Shown: positions 50,490 through 60,300 of the stretch, piece after piece | Layout: every line of letters starts with the position of its first letter | Numbering within the stretch: the first letter of the stretch is position 1 | DNA from: Nannobrachium achirus | Lineage: Eukaryota > Chordata > Actinopteri > Myctophiformes > Myctophidae | Direction: 5' to 3' | DNA: 64,000 nt | Assembly: GCA_963921795.1 (NCBI GenBank) | Contig: OY997641.1 | Span: 30,769,413 to 30,833,412, forward strand | Translations under genes and position numbers: made by a program | Notes under the pieces: model-generated | Seen by the model: the letters and a program-made list of their open reading frames with translations, nothing else | Told to the model about the DNA's origin: nothing | Databases searched by the model: none

Positions 50490-50827
50490 TTCTGTCGGCC
50501 TACTATGAGCCCTCGTCACGGGACAAGCATGAAGGCCATAGCGCAGGTATTAAACGTAAAAGTTCCTCCCCTGTCAGGGGAAAATGCTTTAGCTGCGGAC
50601 ATTGTAGAGGGGGATTGTGTTGGGGCAGGGGTCCGTGGTGTCACCCGGTTCCCCTCCCCCCAAACGAGGACGTTTATTTTCCCCGCGTCGGGGAAATAAA
50701 AATGAGAATGTCAATGAATATGCCTCTCGTGTCCCAGATAAATCTGTTGAAAGAACAAAGTCTGTTTCTGTCCAACTCTATTGCACAGACGGCTCCATCT
50801 TGCATGCCTCCTGTAAAATTGATGTAG
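50114..50827 (+). pseudogene. open frame across array unit 1 (gag-like)
   Basis: Open in the frame that in unit 5 encodes the Cys-rich domain. It reads ...YYEPSSRDKHEGHSAGIKRK, SSSPVRGKCFSCGH. The start codon is arbitrary, since the frame enters from upstream. It ends in unit 2. Probably a fragment of the gag C-terminal part that was separated from the downstream frame by the tandem duplication. Confidence 0.45.
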
Positions 50828-51800
50828 TCCTGTCAGGACTCCTTTGTCAATCACAGGTTTTGTCAGCAACCAGTAATGTTATGTCAAACATTTAGATGGT
50901 TCCCCTTACACGCGAGGAGAATATCCCTCGCGTGGTCAATGCAATGAATTAACAATGAGTCACAAAATTCTGCCGGCCTACTAATGAGCCCTCGTCAAGG
51001 GACAAACATAAAGGCCTTCCCCGCGTCGGGGAAATGAAGATGAGTATATGCCTCTTGTGTCCCAGATAAATCTGTTGAAAGAACAAGTCTGTTTCTGTCC
51101 AACTCTATTGCACAGACGACTCCATCTTGCATGCCTCCTGTAAAATTGATGTAGTCCTGTCAGGACTCTGTAGTCAATCACAGGTTTTATCAGCAACCAG
51201 TAATGTTATGTCAAACATTTAGATGGTTCCCCTTACACGCGAGGAGAATATCCCTCGCGTGGTCAATGCAATGAATTAACAATGAGTCACAAAATTCTGC
51301 CGGCCTACTAATGAGCCCTCGACAAGGGACAAACATAAAGGCCTTAGGACAGGGGCTAAGATAAATGCATGCCTCCTGTAGTATTGATGAAGTCCTGTCA
51401 GGACTCGTTAATCAATCACAGGTTTTATCAGCAACCAGTAATGTTAATGTCAAACAATTATGTGGTTCCTCAAGCGCGCGAGTGGAATATCCCTCGCGTC
51501 GACAATATGACTCCTTTATGCATGCCTCCTGTAAGAATGATGAAGTCCCGTCAGGACTCCTTAATCAATCACAGGTTTTATCAGCAACCAGTAATGTTAA
51601 CGTCAAACAATTATGTGGTTCCTCATGCGCGCGAGTGGGCTTTCCCTCGCGTGAGCGATGCTATGAATTTAACTTTGAGTCAGAAATTCTGTCGGCCTAC
51701 TATGAGCCCGAGTCAAGGGACAAGCATAAAGGCCTTAGAGCAGGTATTAAACGTAAAAGTTCCTCTCCTGTCAGGGGAGAATGCTTTAGTTGTGGGCGAG
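50190..51800 (+). repeat. tandem array inside DIRS gag region
   Basis: Five partial or full units: about 50190-50672, 50679-51016, 51017-51343, 51365-51515 and 51520-51800. Shared landmarks are CCCCGCGTCGGGG, 'gaaagaacaaagtctgtttc', 'agtcctgtcaggact', 'tcagcaaccagtaatgtt', 'cgcgaggagaatatccctcg' and 'cggcctacta'. Units 2 and 3 are nearly identical, differing by a deletion of about 11 bp and point changes, and share frame-breaking indels absent from units 1 and 5. Only units 1 and 5 keep a long open frame ending in a Cys-rich segment. Confidence 0.85.
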
Positions 51801-51970
51801 TCTGTTTATCAGTCGAATCGCTTTGTTCTTCCTGTCTCTCTATCGAGCGAAGTGCGAACGCTTCCGGTGACACCGGATACGGATTCGCTCGCTCCCCGCT
51901 TCCGGTCCCGCCGCAAAATAGCTCCGCTAGTCAAGCGGTACAACCAGAAGGTGTTTCCGCCATGCGGCCT
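51365..51970 (+). pseudogene. gag C-terminal part with zinc-ribbon-like cysteines
   Basis: The frame beginning ATG at 51365 encodes KHKGLRAGIKRKSSSPVRGE followed by CFSCGRVCLSVESLCSSC, a C-x2-C-x10-C-x2-C arrangement (codons 51782-51793 and 51824-51835) that could bind zinc, as gag nucleocapsid regions do. It overlaps the RT ORF, whose ATG is four bases downstream (51369) in another frame. The frame remains open to 53869 but then only shadows the RT. The true end of gag is not visible, and whether the array units before it are translated is uncertain. Confidence 0.4.
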
Positions 51971-53951
51971 ATTGAACCCTTGCGCTCCGCATCCGGTCGT
52001 TCCGGATACGGATACGCAGGTCTACCGCTTCCGGTCCAGTCGCCAAATAGCTCCGCCGTCACGGAAGCACAGTGGTGGGGTTTCTCTCTCTCAAAACACG
52101 CTAGCACGCTGCGCGCGCCAGTGGAAGTTATGCAACCAGAGCCATTGGGTATTTCGAACGATAACCAGGGGTTACAGGTTACAGTTCGCAGACATACCCC
52201 CGCTTTCGAGCAGGGTTATTTATACCAGGGCGCGTGGTTTAAAAGCAAATCTTTTGAGAGAAGAGATCAGCTCCTTGCTAAGCGAGGGTGCTATAGGGGA
52301 GCTGGACAGGACCCAATCCCGCATGGGATTTTGGAGCCGTTATTTCCTGGTGCACAAAAAGGGGGGGGGGCTACGTCCCATCCTGGACCTAAAGGCACTA
52401 AACGTGTACCTGAAGAAATACGTTTTCAGGATGCTAACTGTACCCACCATGTTACGGTCGGTCAGGCAAGGGGATTTCCACTGTTCAGTGGATCTGAAGG
52501 ATGCTTATCAGCACGTTCAGGTTTATCCCCCACACAGGAAATTCCTACGGTTCGCCTTCGAGGGTCGCCTGTACGAGTATACAGTACTCCCTTTCGGTCT
52601 GTCACTGAGCCCGAGGGTTTTCGTGAAAGTGACCGAAGCAGCCATCGCCCCGCTGAGACAGCAGGGCGTCAGGTTGGCGACGTACATCGATGTTTGGATG
52701 ATTTCAGCGAGCTCCGCCCACGAAGTGGCGCGTCACACACAAGTGGTTTTGGCTCACCTGAAGGCCTTAGGTTTCATAGTCAACCACGGCAAGAGCATGC
52801 TGACTCCAGCACGTCGTCTTACATTCATTGGGGTCCTTCTGGACTCGTCCGACATGTCGGCCCGTCTCTCAGAGGAGAGGGTGGACAGGTTTCGGGAATG
52901 TCTCGACTCCTTTCAAGTGGGCCAGGTGGTCACTTACAGGAGTTGCATGGTACTGACGGGAATGATGGCTTCCGCAGTACATCTGTTGCGTTTGGGCAGG
53001 TTTCATATGAGACCTTTTCAACGATGGATGTTATCCCTCGGGATCCCGCCCTCCTTGAAGTACAAGAAGGTTACGGTTTCCCCTTCCTGCGCGATCGCCC
53101 TGTCTCCTTGGCTGGTGGAGGGGTTCCTCACCAGCGGAGTCTCGATTGGCGAGGTGGTTTCCCACAAGTCGATCACGACAGACGCCAGTCTCAGTGGGTG
53201 GGGAGCCACTTTCGAGGGGCGCACAGCGCAGGGGCTTTGGCCTCTGGAGATGAGGGGTCGTCACATCAACTATTTGGAGTTGATGGCTATACTCCTGGCG
53301 CTCAAGCATTTCGAGCCTTGGATTTTGCATTGTCACGTCCTGGTCAGGACCGACAATACGACGGCCATGTTTTATGTCAACAAACAGGGGGGCCTGTCGT
53401 CGTTGCCACTGGATCGTCTGGCTCGAGAATTGACGGTTTGGTGCTTGTCGCGCCTCAAGTCGATCAGGGCCTTACACGTCCCGGGTCTCCTCAACAGCGG
53501 AGCAGATCTCCTGTCCAGGGGAGGTCCTCGCTACGAGGATTGGTCTCTCCACCCCAGGGTGGCGAGCCAGATTTTTCGCAAGTTCGGTCAGCCAGTGGCG
53601 GACCTGTTTGCGTCAGCGGAGAATACGAAGTGTCCGTTGTTCTTCGCGGTGAAGGGCAGTCCTCCCTTGGGGTTGGACGCCTTAGCGCACACGTGGCCGA
53701 GAGGTCTACTGTACGCGTTTCCCCCCTTCGACTTGATCCGACCCACTCTGGAGAGAGTCAGGAGGTTCGGTCTGGAGATGCTCCTGGTGGCTCCCTACAA
53801 GGGCACGTGGAGATCGGCGATCGCCCCTCTCCTTTGCGAACCGGGTTGGCAGCTGCCTCAGCGCAGTGATCTGTTGAGTCAGGCCAGGGGGGAGATCTTC
53901 CACCAAGACCTGCAGGTCCTAGACCTGTGGGTTTGGCACGTGAAAGGTTAA
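51369..53951 (+). CDS. DIRS RT-RNase H-methyltransferase-like polyprotein (RT catalytic residue changed)
   Basis: 860 residues. RT at about 290-510: IGELDRTQSRMGFWSRYFLV, LRPILDLKALN, first catalytic Asp at D375 (VDLKDAY), then LPFGLSLSPRVF. The YxDD box reads YIDVWMI: D441 is kept but the second Asp is V442 (GTT for GAT). RNase H at about 600-720: D605 (TDAS), E637 (YLEL), D662 (RTDNTTA), D713 (GADLLSRG). The C-terminal part (about 725-850) has DLFASAENTKCPLFF and YAFPPF (782-787), resembling the Dam-like methyltransferase domain of DIRS elements. The first 280 residues overlap the gag-like array and contain two similar Arg-rich blocks (PDTDSLAPRFRSRRKIAP and PDTDTQVYRFRSSRQIAP). The last 25 bases overlap the recombinase ORF. 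Confidence 0.9.
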   Translation: MPPVVLMKSCQDSLINHRFYQQPVMLMSNNYVVPQAREWNIPRVDNMTPLCMPPVRMMKSRQDSLINHRFYQQPVMLTSNNYVVPHAREWAFPRVSDAMNLTLSQKFCRPTMSPSQGTSIKALEQVLNVKVPLLSGENALVVGESVYQSNRFVLPVSLSSEVRTLPVTPDTDSLAPRFRSRRKIAPLVKRYNQKVFPPCGLLNPCAPHPVVPDTDTQVYRFRSSRQIAPPSRKHSGGVSLSQNTLARCARQWKLCNQSHWVFRTITRGYRLQFADIPPLSSRVIYTRARGLKANLLREEISSLLSEGAIGELDRTQSRMGFWSRYFLVHKKGGGLRPILDLKALNVYLKKYVFRMLTVPTMLRSVRQGDFHCSVDLKDAYQHVQVYPPHRKFLRFAFEGRLYEYTVLPFGLSLSPRVFVKVTEAAIAPLRQQGVRLATYIDVWMISASSAHEVARHTQVVLAHLKALGFIVNHGKSMLTPARRLTFIGVLLDSSDMSARLSEERVDRFRECLDSFQVGQVVTYRSCMVLTGMMASAVHLLRLGRFHMRPFQRWMLSLGIPPSLKYKKVTVSPSCAIALSPWLVEGFLTSGVSIGEVVSHKSITTDASLSGWGATFEGRTAQGLWPLEMRGRHINYLELMAILLALKHFEPWILHCHVLVRTDNTTAMFYVNKQGGLSSLPLDRLARELTVWCLSRLKSIRALHVPGLLNSGADLLSRGGPRYEDWSLHPRVASQIFRKFGQPVADLFASAENTKCPLFFAVKGSPPLGLDALAHTWPRGLLYAFPPFDLIRPTLERVRRFGLEMLLVAPYKGTWRSAIAPLLCEPGWQLPQRSDLLSQARGEIFHQDLQVLDLWVWHVKG

Positions 53952-54991
53952 ACCTGCTGGCGGCCGGTTTTTCTTCTGAAGTGGTTGCTACCATTCAGAG
54001 TGCTAAGGCGCCTTCGACGAGGGCGTCTTATGATGGAAGGTGGAATGCCTTTGAGGACTGGTGTGAGTCGCGTGTTCCACCGGTGGTGGCCCATGTGGCG
54101 TCAGCCCAGGAAATTCTGGAATTTATGCAGGACCGCTTGAGAAGTGGTCTGGCATTTTCTACCCTTAGGGGGTATTTGGCGGCTTTTAATGCCTGTCACC
54201 TGGGGGTGGCGGGCAAGGCACCTTCTAAAGTCCCGGAGGTCATCAAGTTCTTGCAAGAAGTTGAACGTTTGAGGCCGGTGACTAGGTCTTTGTTCCCAGT
54301 TTGGGATCTGCAGGTGGTTCTGGGAGGCCTATGTCGGGCTCCCTTTGAGCCGCTTGTAGGGATGCCTTTGAAACTTTTGAGTTTCAAGACGGCTCTTTTG
54401 CTGGCTTTGGCCACGGCTAAAAGAGTCGGTGACCTGCAAGCTCTCTCGGTGTCTTCGGAGCGCATGCAGTTTATGAACAATGATCTCAAGGTGTTGCTCA
54501 AGCCTCATCTTAAGTTTGTTCCTAAGAACATGGTGGTTCCTAAGGAGCCTGTTGTTCTTCTGGCTTTTCATCCTCCTCCGTTTGTCTCGGTGGAGGATGA
54601 GCGGCTGAATTGCCTTTGTCCTGTCAGGGCATTGAAGGCCTACTGTGACAGGACTGCTGGTTCTAGAGCTTCTTCTCAGCTCTTCGTGGAAATGGGCAAT
54701 GTTCTTGTCAGAAAGCCGGTGTCTAGACCCACTATTTCGAGGTGGATTGTGGATGCTATTAGGCTGGCTTACTCTAGTGCTGGTGTGGAAGTGCCGGCGG
54801 CACTCAAAGCCCATAGCACTAGGGGTGTGGCTACTTCGTGGGCACTGGCAAAGGGAGTCTCCGTTCAGGAGATTTGTGTTTCGGCGAATTGGTCTTCGCC
54901 TTCTACCTTTGCAGCCTACTATCACCTGGATATCGAATCCTCTTCGCTAGCGCATTCGGTTCTGGGTGCAGCTGCCTCCTCTACGTCATAG
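53927..54991 (+). CDS. DIRS tyrosine recombinase
   Basis: 354 residues in the open frame. A tyrosine recombinase (lambda-integrase family) of the DIRS type that would integrate the circular DNA. The N-terminal SAM-like part includes APSTRASYDGRWNAFEDWC. Catalytic residues: R166 in ATAKRVGDLQAL, H296-x-x-R299 in HSTRGVATSWA, W322 in NWSSPSTF replacing the usual third-box His (as in Cre), and tyrosine Y331 or Y332 in AAYYHLD. Also typical is CPVRALKAYCDRT. All catalytic residues are present. No ATG precedes the conserved region (the open frame begins with GTG; the first Met is at residue 69), so translation probably needs a frameshift or reinitiation from the RT ORF, which it overlaps by 25 bases in a different frame. 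Confidence 0.92.
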   Translation: MGLARERLNLLAAGFSSEVVATIQSAKAPSTRASYDGRWNAFEDWCESRVPPVVAHVASAQEILEFMQDRLRSGLAFSTLRGYLAAFNACHLGVAGKAPSKVPEVIKFLQEVERLRPVTRSLFPVWDLQVVLGGLCRAPFEPLVGMPLKLLSFKTALLLALATAKRVGDLQALSVSSERMQFMNNDLKVLLKPHLKFVPKNMVVPKEPVVLLAFHPPPFVSVEDERLNCLCPVRALKAYCDRTAGSRASSQLFVEMGNVLVRKPVSRPTISRWIVDAIRLAYSSAGVEVPAALKAHSTRGVATSWALAKGVSVQEICVSANWSSPSTFAAYYHLDIESSSLAHSVLGAAASSTS

Positions 54992-55298
54992 AGGAGTCGG
55001 ATCTTCCCCTCCCACAGGTGGGCATGTAGCCACCTGGGGTATTTTGGGGGGGGACCCTGTGTTTTCCTTATATAGTGTGTCTTACTTATAAGGCGGACTT
55101 GTCTTTTCATTTAGTTGAATGAGGCGGACTTCGGTCTCTCAGGGTCTCTCTCTATTTTTTCTCATTCTTTCACACCCAGGTCCGGTGGGCCTGGGACCTT
55201 CTGGGTGATGGGTCACGCCCGTCTGGGCTGTGCTCACCCGTATGAAGGGTGTGTGGGGGTATGAGAGTAGGTTGTGGCTTAGAGGGGAGTTTAAGAAT
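54992..55298 (+). other. DIRS 3' untranslated segment
   Basis: Non-coding stretch between the recombinase stop and the internal complementary region. It contains 'aaggcggacttgtctt' and 'gaggcggacttcggtct', a short repeat. No terminator is identifiable. Confidence 0.6.
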
Positions 55299-55391
55299 CC
55301 CAAGTGGGAGGTCATCCTGGAATCTTGACAGTAAACGGTAGGTTCCGTACGGAACCATTGTTTACTTAGAGATGGAAGGATGACCTCCCAC
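55299..55391 (+). repeat. DIRS internal complementary region (ICR)
   Basis: 55299-55336 is the reverse complement of the left outer end (48945-48982). 55334-55391 is the reverse complement of the right outer end (55578-55635). The two overlap by the trinucleotide AAC (GTT on the other strand). This is the DIRS1 hallmark that templates closure of the circular intermediate. It contains the 16-bp palindrome GGTTCCGTACGGAACC (55341-55356). Confidence 0.93.
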
Positions 55392-55434
55392 GTAATGCCC
55401 CTCTGTTTCACTGAATGTGGCAGAGAGTGGTATT

Positions 55435-55591
55435 AAGAGGATGTTACTTCCGCCTGCCGGGGCTTATATAGCCTGGAGGCGGGTCACTCCGGTTTGAGTG
55501 ACAGGCCCTTCCTACCTGCGTAGTACGGGAGCTGAAGTAGTTTCTCTGAATGATCGCCAGGGGGCGACATTACCCAAGTGGGAGGTCATCC
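55435..55591 (-). repeat. DIRS right inverted terminal repeat (157 bp)
   Basis: Exact inverted match of 48964-49120, followed by a unique outer extension to 55635 that holds the palindrome GGTTCCGTACGGAACC (55613-55628). Confidence 0.93.
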
Positions 55592-55636
55592 TTCCATCTC
55601 TAAGTAAACAATGGTTCCGTACGGAACCTACCGTTA

Positions 55637-55642
<6 letters not shown>

Positions 55643-55697
<55 letters not shown>
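55643..55697. repeat. (CT)n microsatellite at DIRS right border
   Basis: CT repeat with one CG interruption, starting 8 bases after the DIRS end. Confidence 0.95.
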
Positions 55698-55701
<4 letters not shown>

Positions 55702-55747
55702 TCATCTGAGGAGAGGCCTGTTCTAACTGTGATGGCAATTTCAGTTG

Positions 55748-56570
55748 AAATGGTCTCTGTCGGGTGCAAACCTCATTATGTCCAAAACAGTTACTTTTCA
55801 GGATTCAAATGCAAAAACGGCTTTTGTGTGACGCTGTAGTATGATCAAGTAGTAGGGCGTTAAAAGACAACTTTGTTTTTTTACTACAAGGGTTCATATT
55901 TTAAATTGTAATTAGAGAAAAGAAAAAGTGAGGGTTAAAATGTTTTAATTTGCTTTGTTCTATTGTTTTATCGCGTTTACCGTGCTAAAATGTGGGGCAT
56001 GCGTACGCATGGCGGCATGCGTACAAGTGGCAAAATGTGTCTTTTTAGACACAATAAGCCAGCAGTTTCTTTATTGCTATTTACAGTAACACTTCTAGCC
56101 CCCATCCAACCATGAAAGGTTGCGTTGTATCTTTGGAATGGGCTTATTCTGTGTAAAATGACATATCTAGCCACTTGTACGCATGCCCCCAACCACTGAA
56201 ATAAGAATCCCTAAAACAATAGAAAGAAGTCAATGAAATAATTGTAACACTCATCTTTTATATTCTTTAATTACAATCTAAAATATGAACCCTTGTTTAA
56301 AAAAGTTGTCCTTTAACTTACGTGGGGGAATTTGTTTTTAAAAAGTTAGAAAATTGAGAGGTTTCTGCACAACAGAAACAAATTAAACATGGCAAGGGCT
56401 GCCTGTCTTGACAAGCAACTACATTTTACTGATTCCACTCATACTATACAACAGTATCATATATCGCTGTCGGGGAGAAACCTCCTATGTCCATATTCTA
56501 ACTTTTTGTGTTTTTTCGTAAATTAACGCCCTACTTGATCATACTGCAGGGTCACACAAAAGCGATTGCT
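55748..56570. mobile_element. composite X-related repeat
   Basis: It starts with an X-like end ('ctctgtcgggtgcaaacctc', 'atgtccaaaacagtt') and contains inverted pairs: 'acaagggttcatattttaaa' near 55889 against 'aaaatatgaacccttgttta' near 56282, and 'tgatcaagtagtagggcgtt' near 55843 against 'aacgccctacttgatcat' near 56523. A second X-like end is at 56464. A related sequence is at 63836-64000. Confidence 0.65.
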
Positions 56571-56599
56571 CAAAAAATCGCCAAAAAGAAAATCGCCAA

Positions 56600-56775
56600 A
56601 AAAAATCACGTCTCCCTCTTCTCCGTCCCCTACACTGGCTCCCGGTTGCTGCCCGCACAGAGTAGGCTACTTTCTATGCATGTGATGTTTTGATGTTGTC
56701 AATCATATTGATTGAACTTGCTTAATGTAAATCGCTCTAGATTAAGAGCGTCTGCTAAATGCCTAAAACAAAATG
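56600..56775 (+). repeat. L2-type LINE/SINE 3' tail
   Basis: 'ctacactggctcccggttgc' resembles the LINE ORF2 end, and 'cgctctagattaagagcg' followed by 'tctgctaaatgcct' is the conserved fish L2/SINE tail hairpin. Confidence 0.75.
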
Positions 56776-56843
56776 TTTGGACCAACTAGGTCTACTTCAG
56801 GGATTGGCATAAAACAGAATCAACCTTGTATAATAGGGAATAT

Positions 56844-57360
56844 TGATGGAATTTTGGATCATATTCCATATGGATAAACAGTTTTCCCCAATCATAATAA
56901 AATACTCCACACAATGAATGAGACCACACCGGAGAATATGCGTTTTTGTGTTGAAGTTTAGTCAGAGTTCAAAGTACTGTACAAGTACAGTATAGCAAAA
57001 TCACCCATCGTAAGCTCTCTGAGTACAAAGCATAATGATTCCACATATATAGTTGAATGTGTACAGCATAAAATACATTAGTCACATTATGATTGGACAA
57101 TTAAACATAACAATGGATCATGAGATGGTGTTGTGACTGAGTCTCGTGAACTCAGAAGCAAGGATGTAGAATGTTTTGGTTTCTCATTATCCAGTGTCCG
57201 GGACACTTTGACATTTCGCCGGTCAATCTTTCTGTCCCTGGAGTGGGGCAGATTCTCGTCTCGTGCATTAGTTATCAGATCAAAACATCATGGCATTGAC
57301 TTTTAACACTGAGAATGATATCTATACCATGTTAAACAACAATAACATATTGTACTATCA
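56844..57360 (-). repeat. 3' LTR (minus-strand element)
   Basis: 517 bp, ends TGATGGAATTTTGG and TTGTACTATCA. By eye no difference from 61887-62403, at constant offset 5043. The minus strand carries 'caactatatatgtgg', a possible TATA region. Confidence 0.92.
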
Positions 57361-57372
57361 ATTCCCTCCTGA
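57361..57372 (-). promoter_or_regulatory. polypurine tract
   Basis: Minus strand CAGGAGGGAAT immediately next to the 3' LTR, the expected plus-strand DNA priming site. Confidence 0.6.
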
Positions 57373-60300
57373 GATAGCATTTGAAGTGTTAAATGTCAAG
57401 GCAGCATAAACAACAAGGGAAGAAAACATGGGTTAAACTTTTTTTTAAGGTATTTGAAACAGAACATAATAATTGAACAATTTAAGTCAAAAACATTTCG
57501 ATAGTTTTTGAAGAGTAGAGTCAAAAGAACTGTATATTTCCAAAGGTATTTAAATCAGAATATCATAATTGAACTTTGTTTTTGTTTTTGTTTTTTTAAG
57601 TAGAGGTAAAAGATTTTTATTGTCTTAATTATTAATTATTATATATATGTATTTTACAAAGGTTCAATGTGTCGAAGATTGATTGGAAATTATCCATGTC
57701 AAGCAAGATAAAAACACATCAGCATCACGCTCCCGGGTGGTTATTACAATTTGGGGCCGATTTTAGTCAAAACAAGACGAACTTGACTCTTTACCATAAT
57801 TTAGGTTAAAGACAAAAGCATTCAAAATGTATTTAGACAGCATCCGAAAATCAGCCGTTTGGCGGTCATAATTCGTACACCTCCGAGGTTACCTTTAGGT
57901 AATGAGTGGTCTTAATTGTCCCTGCAGGTTGGGGACATTTATAGTGAGGTGTCAAACCGGAGCCGCCTTAAAGCCAACTGTCTATTCCTCCTTACTGGCT
58001 TTTGTCCGAGTCAAGGTCTGGAAGAAAACTTTACAGCGGGAAAACGTGTGTGATGCAGTTTCATACTCACGAAATACATATGGATTTTTCACTCATCCTT
58101 TTTGACATTTCCACTTTGGACAGACATGCAGTGAAGTATGTGTCTGTCAACTCATTCTCAATTATCATCTCAAAATATCTTTATCTGTAAGACAAGGGAA
58201 AAGACAGGGACAAATCAATCCATAATGTAAGGCAATAAGGTATTTATATATAGAAATTTAATTGAAATGTTTAGATACATCACCAAAAGAGGACACAAGT
58301 TGTGTCAGTTTGTTCTGTTAGGGGAAACAGATTAACCCTGTATTGATTGGAATCAACTTCACAAAATGAAATATATTTAAATGGGATGAAATGAAAACAA
58401 AATGAAATATGAAAATATGAAATCAGAAAATGAAATATGAATTCAGAAAATGAAAATATGAAAGAAATAAAATTAAATGAAAAAATATTAATTCGAAAAT
58501 ATTAATTCTAAATATTAATTCCAAACACATTCCCTCCCGTTTGCCACAGCCAAAAATATTGGGTGTGACAAAAATTGTTTTGTTGATGTTTGGAGGCAAT
58601 ATGGTTAAATGAGAAACAGATGGTCCAGAGGTACAGTAAACCTTGTGGATGGACAGTGATTCTGCTCACTGTCAGAGTTAGTGAGCTTCCAGGCCTGTGA
58701 GGGGGGAAATGTACCATAAAAAGATAAGGCTTTCCAAAACAATAGTTAGCGAGGCCTCTCTACTGAAACTCAGCCTGATGGGGGAGTAATCAAAGTGTTT
58801 TTACTCGTTAGAACACAGACAAAAGGATGAAAAATGGAAATAAAAGATATAAAATATAAATAGTAATAATAATTATAAGCCTCTTTCCCTTTTTTTTAAA
58901 CACATGGTCTGCAGTCCATGTGTTAAGAATGGTGAAAGTAAATGTTTTTGGTTCATGTCCATAAGATGTGGTTTAAAAGAACAGGATTACTAAATAATTG
59001 AGGATCTAGAGTTAAAATGTTGAGTTGGCGACATTTGACCTTGGAGGCCAGATGTCTTCTAGCAGACCGACACACATAGAGCTTCAGTCACACATCCACA
59101 TACACGCACACGCCCATGTGCACGCAAGCAGAGACACAGTACGTGCACACCCTCACAGGATATGGTGTTTTTCACACACAAGACAGGAGGACAGGAGAAA
59201 ACTGTTAAAATAAAATAAACAGTCATAAAATTAAACAGGTTAAAATAAAATTGAAATAAAACAGTCAGTCAGTCAGTCACTGATAATCAGTCAGTTAAGT
59301 TGGTAGCGAGTTAGTGGAGTTAGTTCCACTATACCTGTTCTGCCATGTCATTAGTCCGTCCTGTCCCCTAAAATAAAATAAAGCCCACCTGTCATTGATG
59401 GGAAGAAAAAAATTATTAAGACATAGAAACATTCAAATAAACCCAAGCGTTGGTTGTTATCAGTACGAGTGTAGTCATAACAAGAGCGAATGAGATCCCC
59501 TTTGAGAGAGAGAGGGAGAGACAGTCATATGTGTAAATAATTCCTAGTTTTGCAAACCAGGCAAGTGAGTTAGAACACAATACAGAGGGAGAAAAACCCA
59601 AGACAGATTCAAATATAACCCCAGCACATTGTTATCAAGCCCTGTATTAGAATGTAAACAGTAGATTATACAGAACAAGAGCGAATGAAACCCATTTTTG
59701 AGAGAGAAAGAGAGAGCAAGGTCACACAGAAACTGAATCGGCTCGTGGCCTCTCAAGGTAAAAATAAGAAAAATGAAATAAAAAACAATTCCAGCAATCC
59801 CCTCATAGTTTTTTTTCCAAAATAAAACAATAATAAACCAAAATGTAAGCATCGGTCAAGCGAGCGCGGGCAAGCAGCAAGCAAGCAGCATAAGCCAAGC
59901 ACATATTGTACCATATTGTACACAGAAGTAGCACCGCTCACTTTATACTTGGTTTGATTTTCTTGCTTTCATAATAGACAAACCGAAATGTAACCAGGGG
60001 AGGAAAATTGGATTAGAGATGATTAGACAGAGATAGATTATCAAAAACATTTAACACACAGGTTTGTCAGTCAGAACTTGATTTTTCTTTTTTTTTCTTT
60101 CCAGAAGTCGTTCTTAGTCAAAAGTAAACAAAATATATAGTACCATTATCTCGGGGCGTCCCAAGGGTCAAGAGTGTTTGTTCTTTTCGGGACATTGTAA
60201 TCCATGAAAGTCACGTAGCAGATCGACAAGCTCACAACGCGCCCCATCGCAGTGCCAGCCAGGTTCGGCTGGGGGGGGGGGGGGCTCTGTCAAGCCCTTC

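Larger units (their letters stand above)
48945..55635 (+). mobile_element. DIRS1-like tyrosine-recombinase retrotransposon, full length
   Basis: About 6.7 kb bounded by inverted terminal repeats (157 bp of visible identity) and containing a gag region, RT-RNase H-methyltransferase-like ORF, tyrosine recombinase ORF and an internal complementary region (55299-55391). The order and the complementary region are diagnostic of the DIRS1 group (order Dictyostelium intermediate repeat sequence). The left terminus starts GTTTAC and the right terminus ends ACCGTT. The junction is represented internally with a shared GTT. No target duplication is expected. A single GTT at the target is predicted (atg-GTT-att). 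It sits next to a CT tract. Several lesions suggest a non-autonomous copy. Confidence 0.93.

Noticed and set aside
51365..53869. 834-codon open frame taken as a gene
   Set aside because: Only its first part (gag-like with CxxC pairs) is plausible. After about 52000 it is the other frame of the RT-RNase H ORF.
54329..54925. 198-codon minus-strand open frame
   Set aside because: Antisense of the recombinase gene, an artefact of codon composition.
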